From: Oscarella lobularis
Lineage: Eukaryota > Porifera > Homoscleromorpha > Homosclerophorida > Oscarellidae
Length of the DNA: 64,000 bases
Assembly (NCBI RefSeq): GCF_947507565.1
Contig: NC_089191.1
Location: forward strand, 558,001-622,000
Reading direction: 5' to 3'
The position numbers were made by a program, and so were the translations under genes. The notes beneath the pieces are model-generated. The model was not told the DNA's origin, did no database searches, and was given only the letters and a program-made list of their open reading frames with translations. Position 1 is the stretch's first letter; each line of letters starts with the position of its first letter. Shown one piece after another: positions 1-10,140 of this stretch.

Positions 1-1213
1 TCAGGTATTTCTCAATGTGAGCTGATCTTGTTCCCATGGGATCTCGTGCATCTAGAACCTATAGACAAAACATGTAGCCATCTCCAAATTCTAACGAATC
101 AATACCTGAATCAAGACGTCAGAAGAATCAATCACCTGTATAACAACGCATACAGCTTTTGTACTACAGCTCAGTTTATCTCTCATTACCTTGTAAAGCT
201 CATTCCATATTCTCTTTGACTGTCCTTTAGTGAAGACCTTTTCCTTGGCCTCATTTCTATAAGGCCTGTTTATTCTGCGCTCTTTGGAACAGTGACCGCC
301 TTACCTCACTGCATCAGCATCATCAGTCACAATAGTTCTGTCTTTTGACTCATCATATGACTCTACAGGAACATTGATAAGATTCTTATCAGCCAATAAT
401 AAATTTCCACCTTCTGATTTTACAGCCATTGAGAGATATGTCTAAATTCGCATATAAGAAGGGAGCTTGATTCATTTTTGACCATACCTCTAGATCACCT
501 GTTGGCAATGTCGGTCTCTTCCTTTGAGCCTTTTTCCCAAAGGTCTGCTCAAACGGATGCGTGTCAAGCAGATGAACCCGGCTCGTCTGAAGAAAACCAT
601 AGAGTTTCAGCAGAAAAAGGTCGATACAGTACTTTGGCATAATCTTGTAGGAGACTGACGGGCATTTTAGTTGACTTCATTACGACCTACCAATCAGAGG
701 GTACAAAAAATCCAGCCATTTCGCCGGCTCAGTCCTTCTCCCACCTTGTACGGATCGCGAACGACTTTTCCCAACTTCTCCTGGAATTCCTGAAGCGTCG
801 ACTGCGCGACCGTTCTCGTATTGCCTAGAAGCGGCGAAAATTGAACGATCACAAGCCGAAGAAGCAAGAGAAGACCTTACCAAACCATTTTCGATTGGGA
901 TCGATCCGCGACACGGTCCCCGAAGGCAAGCGGCCTTGATATTCAGCCGGCTTCACGATCTTCCCCTTCTTATTTCTAAAAATCGCACGCGCGCGGCTCG
1001 AGCACTCGAAAAAAGGCGCGAGACGTTGATTTTCGAACCTGACAGGCTTTCCACCGCGATACATGCGAAGACGCTTGATGGTCGCCGCATTGCGGTGCAT
1101 CGGATGACCTTTCGCTCGTTCTAAGACCCAAAATAGCCTTTCTAAGACCTTCTGCGAAACGATAGACGCTCCATTGTACCGGGATTAGTACTACTCGCCG
1201 ATTTCTTCGCCAT
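1..1213 (-). CDS. GNL2: GNL2 (NOG2) nucleolar GTPase, left copy, 5' part cut by window edge
   Basis: GNL2/NOG2 is a circularly permuted nucleolar GTPase needed for late 60S pre-ribosome maturation. The ATG at 1213 opens [11 protein letters not shown]. Exons then give a block beginning [13 protein letters not shown] and a block with [19 protein letters not shown], followed by [22 protein letters not shown], and [16 protein letters not shown]; these are hallmarks of the family's N-terminal domain. The last exon at the window edge reads [19 protein letters not shown], so the GTPase G-motifs lie outside. All visible splice sites are intact. It starts 85 bp downstream of the MATCAP stop on the same strand. 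The segment is nearly identical, in inverted orientation, to 44659-45880. It may be a true paralogue or the other haplotype misjoined in assembly. Confidence 0.9.
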
Positions 1214-1388
1214 GCTGGTTGGCACGTGAGCAGATCACAAAGTCCCGACTATGAAAATCCATTAATTAATTTTTTCTAAAAATTCAATCTATAAATTTCT
1301 ATAAATCTAATTGAAGCAGCTTTTCTTCTGTTATTTCATTGGTCGTCATAATGTCCTCTAAATGCTCCTTATATTTTCGCTCGTCTCT
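1..1388 (-). repeat. left arm of inverted segmental duplication
   Basis: The reverse complement of this segment matches 43098-45880. It carries the last part of the MATCAP terminal exon, the short intergenic gap and the 5' half of GNL2. Homology stops at about 1388, inside the MATCAP terminal exon. The right arm carries a 1.4-kb insertion (43177-44575) that this arm lacks. In two comparable frames 2 of 67 and 4 of 83 codons differ in sense, so the arms are close but not identical. Confidence 0.9.
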
Positions 1389-2904
1389 AATAAATGCTGG
1401 CAGCATAATTTTTCTCTTTCGACTCACTTCCTTGAGTCTCGCCACGTCTTGCCACGCAACCTTTCCCATAAATAGTCCATTGAAATCGATCTCGTGTCGA
1501 TATTTCAAGATCTGGAGAGCCCCTTTGAAATAGACTTGATCCTTGCAAAAACACCCTGAAGCACGAAATTCTTAATTTAAATTCACGCATATTTAAGTCT
1601 TTCTTACCTGGTTTCGACGTGTCCCTTATTCCTCGTTTGACTCTGACGCAATAATTCCATCTGGCGTCCGGCGAACTTACGTACTGACTCAGATTGTGAA
1701 AGAGATGAAGGAAGCTCGTTGTTTGCGCTTTGCTTGCCGCGTAGTAGAGCAAAGCAGATCGAAATAAGTACTGCCCGCGCGTCTGATGTAAGACGCCATG
1801 CAGACTGGCGAGACCTTCCTCAGTGGGATTTTTATCTAGGAGACTGTAGAAAAAGGCCACTGTTTAAAATGAAATCTGGACAATTGGTGGTGGCGTACTT
1901 GTATAATTTTCTGCCTGATTTGAACCACGGTTGAAATTTTTCATTTCTTGCTCTGATATAATGAGTGCCTGAGAGTAAAAACGTCAAATAGAGATACGGA
2001 ACTATAATACTTGAGGGGGCACCTATTTCGTGATTGAGTAATCCTTCGAATCGGTGCTCCCTCAAAACGCCCGATTTCATTTCCAAAATCGGACCTCGTT
2101 TGTCGTGCGTCATGTGAGCGTGAGGAACGAGATCCCTCGACACGACAACGCGAACCTAGAGTACAAAACAACTCCACTCCACCCTCCTCTTCAAATTTCT
2201 CTCTCGCACCTCCGATATCCCCTGAGCCCGTAGATATTTCCTCGCGTACTGCAGACACTCGGCGTCACTTAGAATGCGCCCGCCATTTCTCTCCTCGTAC
2301 TTCTCAAACGACCCATATTTCCTCAGAACAATTCTAAGCACGCACACGGCCTAAAGGGATGTTAGTCTAAGGAAGCGTAGAACGTTTTTCCGTTGGCTGG
2401 CTGACCTCAGCTAAAAGCTCGCTCGACGCGTCGGCGTATCGTTCGTGCACGTACAGAGGCAGAGATTTCCTATACAGAAGATGCACATATGCTTAGATAT
2501 CGGACTGTTGATGTTCGAGCGTCGCGGGTAGCCGGAAAAACAAATAGGAAGTCAAAACATGTGTTCGTAGCGTACCTATAGACGAATTGGGGATTGTACG
2601 ACGACGTCTTGTCGTGGAAAAACTTCCGCTTTTCGCTCGCTTCGTTGATTGGTTTCACCGCCGAGAGAACGTTGCCTTTCCATCGTTTGAGTGCCTTCGA
2701 GGTCGCGCCCCCGGTCGTTTTCGACGGGGTAGGCGCGAGAGGGGGCAGCGACACGACCGATGACGATTTTAGAGTCGTTTCGAGCGACGAGCGACGATGT
2801 CGCGACGACAACGCGTCGCGATCGTCGACTCGTTCGATTTCTTCTTCTCCGTCGAACGAGAGAACGTTGGGAAAGGAGGAGCAGGACAATCGACGGTAAG
2901 ACAT
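1299..2904 (-). CDS. MATCAP-like tyrosine carboxypeptidase (DUF1704 metalloprotease)
   Basis: Members of the KIAA0895/MATCAP family are zinc carboxypeptidases that remove the C-terminal tyrosine of alpha-tubulin. Splicing short introns gives an N-terminal low-complexity tail, then SSYNPQFVYR, a YGSFEKYEERNGGR block and VVVSRDLVPHAHM. The zinc site HEIGTHYIR is split by a 54-bp intron between HEIG and TH. Downstream are NPTEEGLASLHG (third ligand region), SALLYYAASKAQTTSFLHLF, ARWNYCVRVKRGIRDTS and a terminal LEDIMTTNEITEEKLLQ. All key residues (HExxxH and the EEGLA glutamate) are present. The start at 2904 is the first ATG in frame; earlier exons cannot be excluded. It is divergent from CDC20, with 249 bp between the ATGs. 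A truncated copy of its last exon lies at 43098-43176. Confidence 0.86.
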
Positions 2905-3153
2905 TGTTTAGAAACACCTCCAAACGTTCCAGTTCACGGGTACGCCTGGCAACCTTCGATGTTTCGCGAAATAACAAACGGGAAATCGAACTATAGTGGA
3001 CGTGCGCTAGGTGTTGTGGCAACGCTGGCAACGTGATTCCTTTCGCCCAATCGGCGACGAAGAACCCCCGAATCGTCCAATAAGAGACGAGCATCCCCGA
3101 TTTGAACTTCACTCTCACAGATTCATAGAATCGTGCGTTCTCTCTCTCTCTCG
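2905..3153. promoter_or_regulatory. shared divergent promoter region, MATCAP / CDC20
   Basis: This is the 249-bp gap between two oppositely directed start codons. It holds two CCAAT-type boxes: cccaatcgg near 3047 and ccaataag near 3077. It also has two ggcaac motifs near 3018 and 3027, the second resembling half of an RFX X-box. CCAAT boxes are typical of cell-cycle promoters, which would suit CDC20. The motif calls are by eye only. Confidence 0.4.
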
Positions 3154-4868
3154 ATGCTCATGTCTCGTTACGAAACAAGCAATCATCTTACTCCACCGCG
3201 AGTGGCGAACGGTCGCGTCGCCGATTCCGCTTCCGGCGATCGTTTCATCGCGAGTCGATCGGCTACCGACTTCGACTACGCTCATCACCTTCTGACCGAA
3301 ACCCAGCGAAAGACGGGCGACGGCGAATCGTCGTGCAGCCCATCGAAATTGGCCTATCGTAAGATCATGGCCGAAAATCTAACGGGTCGTTCGGGCGACG
3401 GTAACACGAGAATTTTGCACTACACGGGAAAAGCTCCGGCGAATTCTCACGGTAAATATTGAACTAGATATTCGATGTAGCGTTCAGCGAACGATTTCTT
3501 CTTCTCCAAAAGGTTTTCAGTCGCACGTGCGAGCCGTTTACACGCGCGTTCATTCTCCCATGGCGAAGAAGACGAATAGGGTCATCCCGCACGTTCCGGA
3601 ACGAGTTCTGGACGCGCCCGAAGTCGTCGATGATTTCTGTACGAAGATAGACGAAAATCAATAACCGATTAAATAATTAATGGTCACGTGTGAACTAGAT
3701 TTGAATATTCTCGATTGGGGAGTGTCGAATCACTTGGCTGTGGCTTTGGGGGGAGCTGTCTACGTGTGGAATGCGTCGTCCGGTTCCACGTCTCAACTCC
3801 CTATACCCGAAAGCGAATATTCGGATACGGTGGCATCTCTTGCTTGGGACCAAAACGGTCAATATTTGGCTGTTGGAAAAGGAAACAAGCACGTTGAGGT
3901 ACACGCAAAATGACGTCATATTTTTTGATAGCGACAATACCTGTCGAATCATTTAGTTGTGGAATGTGGAGAAGATGAAACGTCTTCGCGTGATGAAGAG
4001 TCAGAATGCGCGGGTCCAATGCCTCGCTTGGAACTCTCATATCTTGGCTAGGTAAAATTTAAATTAATAATTAATTCTATTCCCAATTCCGCGTCATACT
4101 GTAGTGGCTCGAGTTCTGGCTCAATTCATCAGCACGACGTTCGCATTCCCGACCATCACATTGCCACGTTGAATGGACACAGCCAAGGCGTGTGCGGCCT
4201 CAAGTGGTCTCCAAATGGGAAATATCTCGCCTCGGGGGGCAACGACAACGTTGTCCAAATATGGAAATACGACTCAACCCGGCAGCAAGAGCCACATTTG
4301 ACAATCAATCAACATTTGGCTGCTGTCAAAGTATAGAAACACCTATACACATACATATATGATTATTATTTCTACATAATTTTATAGGGTTTGAGTTGGT
4401 GTCCATGGCAACCGAGTCTCCTAGCAACCGGGGGTGGTACAGCTGACCGTCACATCCGACTTATAAACATCAACAGCGGCCAATGTATCAAAGAGGTTGA
4501 TACAAAGTCACAGGTGCCACACACACAAAGTTAGCATAGTATTTTTATTTATTTATTTATCCCTATAGATATCTGGGCTGCTGTGGTCGGACGTGCACCG
4601 TGAGCTCATATCAAGTCACGGTAGCCCGAGAAATCAGCTTACCATATGGAAATACCCAAGTTTGAACCGAGTTTGCGAATTGGAGGGCCACACTGGACGC
4701 ACCCTGGCAATGTCTATGAGTCCCGATGGAGATCGCGTCGTCTCCATAGGCGCGGACGAGACAATTCGAATTTGGAACTGCTTCGAGGGAGCGGCAGTCG
4801 CCGCTAAGAAAAAAGCGAAGAAATCCATTGCGGACACCTTCACCCTCAAGCGTAATCTGATTCGATAA
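3154..4868 (+). CDS. CDC20: CDC20/Fizzy APC/C co-activator
   Basis: CDC20 is the WD40 co-activator that brings substrates to the anaphase-promoting complex and is bound by the spindle checkpoint. The ATG at 3154 begins MLMSRYETSNHLTPPRVANG, followed by the C-box region GDRFIASRSATDF, an ENLTGRSGDGNTRILHYTGKAP segment in two parts, and VIPHVPERVLDAPE. Seven WD40 blades follow across several short introns, including LNILDWGVSNHLAVALG, a GGNDNVVQIWKYD blade and SWCPWQPSLLATGGGTADR. The protein ends NLIR; a terminal Ile-Arg tail is the conserved APC/C-docking dipeptide. The C-box has Ala where most homologues have Pro (DRFIA rather than DRFIP). I saw no KEN box. FZR1 is less likely, because the interblade sequences match CDC20. 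Confidence 0.93.
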
Positions 4869-5361
4869 TTCCAAATGCCGGGGTTTGTTTATCCACAGGT
4901 GATGATGGCGACAATGTTGGGGACGCCACACAGCTCTTGGTCGAGTTGCTAGAAATGATACAGAAAAGTAAAGTAAGATCTATATGTTTATGCCCCCCCC
5001 CCCCCTCCCAAAAAAAAACCAAAAAAATTAGTAAGAATAATTGTATGTCTGTATCTATCATTGGCAGATAGGCTAGGAGTAGTGTAGGTAGGTAGGTAGA
5101 TAGGTTATGCAGCCATAAAAAAACAAAAAAATTAGTGGGCAGAAGTACGTGTGTACTGCATGTTAGAGGTAGTACATTTATATAGAACCTAAGGCATGTG
5201 TGTAAGTACTGTGCTGTATACTGTACGTACGTATGTAGTTGATAGTCTCTGGCGCTGCTGGATGCGCGCCCCGGTGTTTCTCAACACCAATTTTTATTTC
5301 GTCAAAGAAAGTTCATGCTTCTCTTCAATACAGTAGTCATACCTTTTTTTATATATATATT
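4869..5361. other. intergenic region between convergent CDC20 and RNF146
   Basis: This contains the 3' ends of two convergent genes. Visible features are a poly-C run at about 4992-5006 followed by an A-rich stretch, and a short taggtagg-type simple repeat near 5085-5105. No coding frame is supported. Confidence 0.7.
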
Positions 5362-6018
5362 TTATACGTCTGTTGCGGCTACTGAAACGAGTTTATCTTC
5401 TTTGCTTTTCTTACTGAACAAACCTGCGACGCCTTTGGCATCTTCTATATCCTTTTTATCTCTCTTGATTTTTCGTTTTCGCGTCGCCGGATCGTTCTTT
5501 CGATACTGAACCATCAGATCGAAATCGATCACGTAGATGTGTCCGACGATTAGGATTTCTATCTGCGACTTTTCGCCTTTTTTGAATTGAGCTTCGATTT
5601 CGGTCGCACTTCTCTCGTCGTACTTCCACCATCCGCCACTTCGTCCTTCGTAATACCAACATCCCACGTCGTCACCGTTTTCGTCGTCCCCGTCGTCGCA
5701 AGCAGCAACAATGTCGGGTTTCTTGACGTAGTCAACGGGAAGTGCAGTTCTGCACAGGGCGCAGCGACGTCCGTTTCGACTCGAAGCGAAGCCTTTCACG
5801 CATAGATAGCAGAAGACGTGGCCGCATGGGAGTTTTGCCGGATAGGAGAAGGGCTGATAGCATACTGGGCACTTGTTCGAATCGTCTGGAGACATAAGAA
5901 CCACAAGGCTGAGTCCCGGCTCCCAAGTCGGGGAGCCCCGTTTCCTTTTACCTTCGTCTTGTGTTTCGGAAGTCTCCAAGGCAGTCTCTGTCGAGGAGGG
6001 GATGTCACATTCATCCAT
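5362..6018 (-). CDS. RNF146: RNF146/Iduna-like E3 ligase (RING + WWE)
   Basis: RNF146 is a poly-ADP-ribose-directed E3 ligase. Its WWE domain binds iso-ADP-ribose and allosterically activates the RING, targeting for example tankyrase substrates such as axin. This 218-residue single-exon ORF has a C3HC4 RING at about residues 50-91 (CPVCYQPF, CGHVFCYLC, CALCRTALP). A WWE domain follows at about 118-195 (GCWYYEGRSGGWWKYDERS, VQYRKND, KRKIKRD). The N-terminus is short and the vertebrate C-terminal tail is absent after GVAGL. The ATG at 6018 (MDECDIPSS) was chosen because no other in-frame ATG lies upstream. It sits 126 bp after the PPP1R21 stop on the same strand. Confidence 0.92.
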   Translation of the reverse strand: MDECDIPSSTETALETSETQDEGKRKRGSPTWEPGLSLVVLMSPDDSNKCPVCYQPFSYPAKLPCGHVFCYLCVKGFASSRNGRRCALCRTALPVDYVKKPDIVAACDDGDDENGDDVGCWYYEGRSGGWWKYDERSATEIEAQFKKGEKSQIEILIVGHIYVIDFDLMVQYRKNDPATRKRKIKRDKKDIEDAKGVAGLFSKKSKEDKLVSVAATDV

Positions 6019-6143
6019 TTTTCGGACAAAAGGGAGCAAAAATAAACAAATAAGAACGCATGCGCTGAGTAGACGTCACGAACAAATCACAGATGTGTCA
6101 ATAGCCTTCACTTCTTCTTTTTACCCTAGATATTTCAAATTTT

Positions 6144-9100
6144 TTATGTCCGAGTGACGTCCATCGACGCGTTCGATGCACGAACCTTTGATGCTTTGAA
6201 TTCTTCAATTTCCTCTCTTTGAGCTGTCAATTTGTCATTCAACGTGCACAAATGATCGCTCATCATGCTCAGTTGGGCTTCGTAGCTGTGAGTCGTAGTC
6301 TGCAATTCGTCCTAAAGCACCAAAGATATTCATTTCCAATTGCAAAAGCCTTCACTCGTACAACCTCTAGTTTCTTGATTTTGTCGTGACTTCCGTCAAC
6401 TTCACCGACAAGCTTTTCCTTCGTTTTCTCGCTCAGAGATAGATGCTTGTGCAAAGCGCGACACTACGAAGCGTTCAAGAGCACTGCATATAATATCATG
6501 TGTACAGTACCTCTGCCTCTAGATGAACGGATTTTGCGTCAGCTTCTTGAAACTAAAAAATCGTTACCAATAGATTGTTCTTTAGGTTGTTGCGTCAATT
6601 TCTACCTGTCTAGTCATCTGAATGATCCTCGCGCTGAAGTGATTTTTAATGAGAACCTCTCTAGTTTCTTGTTCCTCCTCCTAAAAGTGGGTGATTGTAC
6701 TCGATGCATATTAATTGAAATATACATACCTCTCCATCCTGAGAAACAACAGACACAAGGCCCAATTTCTGTACGATACATCAGATAATAACACAACAAA
6801 ATTATTAAACAGAATCAACACTCTAACCGGAGCCACAATCTTATTGTATTCTTCCGCACTTTTGAAGACGGGTAGAGACTGGGGAAGAGTCTTGGAAGCC
6901 TGATGCAGAGACGTAGCGGCTCGTATGAGCGAGGGAGAGCCGGCACCGCCGGCAGCACTCAAACTAAGTTCGTCGCGAAGACGACTCATCTCCTCTTGCA
7001 GAGACGCGTTTTTCTAGAATTCCACTACGCATTAGACGGGCCAAAAACATGGGAGCTGCTCCAAATACAGTTTGCTCCTTTTCGTGCTTGATCTGAATGA
7101 GCTGAGACTCCAACATCCAATGTTCTCTCTCCTGTTCAAGTTTAGATATTTTTCCTCGACAGATGTCAATCTTAGAGGCAGCAAATTAGACGAGGCAATT
7201 GACGTCGCAATACCACAGTCGTTGACCTGCTCAGATAGAGTCATTCGACTCTCAGACGAACTTAGAACGTCGCGACTACTTCTCAACGCCAGTTCATAGG
7301 GAACCGACACGGCCGGAGGCTAATAAATTCAAAATAAAAAATCCTTAGTTACAAAAATAATGGGAGCTTCTTACTCTCGCAAGTTTTTCCATGTAGCCCC
7401 GCGCTTGCTTTCTAAACGCAGCAACGCACGCCGCTTTCGTTTTCGTTCCGCCGCCGCTCGACGGAGACGAAACGTCGCTCGACGATCCAACCAGAAAGTC
7501 CAGATTGGACTCAATGAAAGCGAAAATCTATATTACAAGAATAAGATAGAAATAGATGAGCGAAGTCACCGCTTGACTAATAAATCGACGAATGTATTTA
7601 CCTTTCCTGAGGCATTGATTGTCGCCGTCAAAGAAGACAGAATGCATTCGTCGGTCGTTTTAAGTCTCTACACCATCATACTGTATCAACTGATGCACGG
7701 AAGGCAGGCAATCGATATTACTTGTCCAGCAGTTGGAAGCTGATGTTCTAGAGCCACTTTGGACGCATACTGAGAAGACAAGTCTATCCCACCACAAAGA
7801 GACGTTTACTAAACTGCGAAAAAGTTTCACTAAATCAATTGCCTTTGTAGACTCGATTCAACTGCTCAAGACTCAGAGAAAATTTCTTGAAGACGACAGG
7901 GAGATTGGCTTGAGCGACGCGAGATAGGGATACTAAAAAATTCGCGCACTATTGGCTTCGTCTCTCTATTGGGGCGAGTGCACCTACCGCATGTAATGAT
8001 AGCCTGAAGATACTGATCCATTTTCGCGTGCGCGGCCGCCAATCTTTGAACGGTTTTGCGCAAGTCCATATTCCTCGCTCGAAGCGTTGCAGTGCACGTG
8101 CTCTGGCCACACTCTTCCTCAATGCTACGTATAAGAAAAAATAAAATCTATGTCTGTCTATTTGCGTTTGTATAAATAACCCGATTAATTGATACGGTTG
8201 TAATTTCTCCAAATAGCTCGAAAATTGGTGATGCGCCGAAACAAATTGCTGCAAATCCCGAATGACCTCCTACACATAAGTTTGAGCTCTAATAAGAAAT
8301 CGCTTCTCATTTATCACCCACCCAAGTGATAGGAACATCAGGACGAATCGATTCTTTGAACGAAGAATAGGTGGAGTTCAACGGCCGAAGATAGGAAGCA
8401 TGCTGGTGAAGAAAATGACAATACTAATCAATAGAAGACGATCGAATTAAAAATTTAAATCCATAGAGCGTCGAGATGCCTTTTCATTGGCGACACTCAG
8501 TTCTGACCCAGAACCGACATCAGAACAAAAGGCTTGGACTCTCTGCGCGAAGAAAACAGGTGCACTAGCCCTAGGGACATTTAGTGGTCGTCTCTTTGCC
8601 TGCCTGTTCAGTGTAGGACAAGTAGTTAGACAAAGCCGCTACGAAATCTTTGAGAAGCTTGGCGCCTTGGGCAATCAAATCTTGGGATTGCTTTTGATAT
8701 TTTCGGTCGTAGAGAGGTACGTTCATCGCGTTGAAATGAGGTTTGACTATGTACGTTAATTAATAGCGGATATATAGAAAGCCCGTACGGATTGTTCTAA
8801 CTTGAATCGTTGAAGGCGAGTTTTTCCGTAATAACTCGCGTCATTGTGTCTAGGGAAGAACATAGACAAGGTATACGTATTTTATTATTGACGTACCCAA
8901 TTGAGTCGACATGTCTTCCTTGACGAACTTTAGTTCACTTTCACTGGAGCCAAAAAAATAATTGATTTCCTCTTATTGACTTCGCTTCCTTCACCTGCTG
9001 CTAGCTTGGATTCTAATAGTCTTCAGCTCAGCTTCCAGAGCATGAACGTGAGACTGAAATAATTTAGGTTGACTCCAGTGGCAATTGAGAAATATAGATT

Positions 9101-10064
9101 ACCTCCAATTTCACTTTCTCCTGCTGCAAATTCTCCAAAGCCATTCGATGCTGTTGATTCGTCTCTTCCAAGGCCGAGCTTTTGCCGTCTCTTTCGCTAA
9201 GGAAGGGTACAGTACATATATGAAGAAAAACATAACATTGGTTACTTCTTAGCTTCTTCCAACTGTCTCATGAGTTCTTCGATCCTAGCTTGCTTCTCAT
9301 TGGCTATCTCGTAAATCTGCAGAGATTAAATTGGCAAAGATAATGAACGTAAAAATTGTACATTATACCTCCTTGTGCAATTTTTCATTCTCGCGAATTT
9401 TCGACTGCAATTCCTGAGCGTGAACGTCGCTAGCAAACGCAGGAGAAGGCAATCCTGAACCCTAGAAAAAAACCACGGTGTGAGTGAGTTCGACGAGCCG
9501 TGTTTCCAAACGAATTCACCTTTGACTTTTTGCCCCCACCGCTGCCACCTCCTCTTCTGCTCTGTTCAAGTTCTTCTTGCAAGACAATGACCCGCTTCGA
9601 AAGCTGAGAATTGACAAGAGCAAAAAGAAGGAAAGCATCTTTTTTCTCCTTGGAAAAGTGGACTCAAGTCTCACTTGCTGATTTCGAAAGCCGAGGCTGT
9701 CGATCTCTTGCATGCATTTCCTCACGGTCTGATCCTTCTCGCGAAGAGAATCCTACGAAAGACGAACTTCGTATCTCCTCTCTCGAGCGTAGTTTCTACT
9801 TTCAACTCTTTTGCCTCCTTTACGCCTTCGTCCCAGTTTTTCTACACACCGTAGTCCCATTTGCAGCTATACAGTTCACTGCGAAAACGAACTTGTAGGG
9901 CGGCGAACTTGCTCTTCTCCTCCAAAACGGCTTTCTTGAGAACGCTGTTCTTTTGCTTCACCTAAAGCGTCGAGTCACGTCTTATCTCTTCTTGACAGTG
10001 CAAAAGAGACGACCTTTGCATACTCCTGGGCTAGTTTGTGGAACTTCGCTTCCACGTCCTCCAT
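6144..10064 (-). CDS. PPP1R21: PPP1R21 (KLRAQ1) coiled-coil protein
   Basis: PPP1R21 is a long coiled-coil protein that binds PP1 and acts in the FERRY complex on early endosomes. The ATG at 10064 gives MEDVEAKFHKLAQEYAK, matching the family's signature N-terminus. VKQKNSVLKKAVLEEKSKFAA, in two exons, and QEIDSLGFRNQQLSKRV follow. Many short exons of heptad-rich sequence come next. The C-terminal half has VSVPYELALRSSRDVLSSSE and the ending YEAQLSMMSDHLCTLNDKL, then TRT and a stop at 6144. About twenty small exons are separated by 45-60-bp introns. The middle exons (7300-9300) were placed by family similarity and are less certain than the ends. The start codon lies only 76 bp from the TRAPPC12 stop, on the same strand. 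Confidence 0.88.
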
Positions 10065-10140
10065 GTGAGACCTTTAGCGCACTGTTAGTGTCTTGTGACG
10101 CGTGATCACACGAGGACTAAATACTTCTGATGAATAGTTT

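Noticed and set aside
2576-3118. 180-codon minus-strand frame overlapping MATCAP and the shared promoter
   Set aside because: It is Arg/Ser-rich, out of frame with the MATCAP exons, and explained by base composition.
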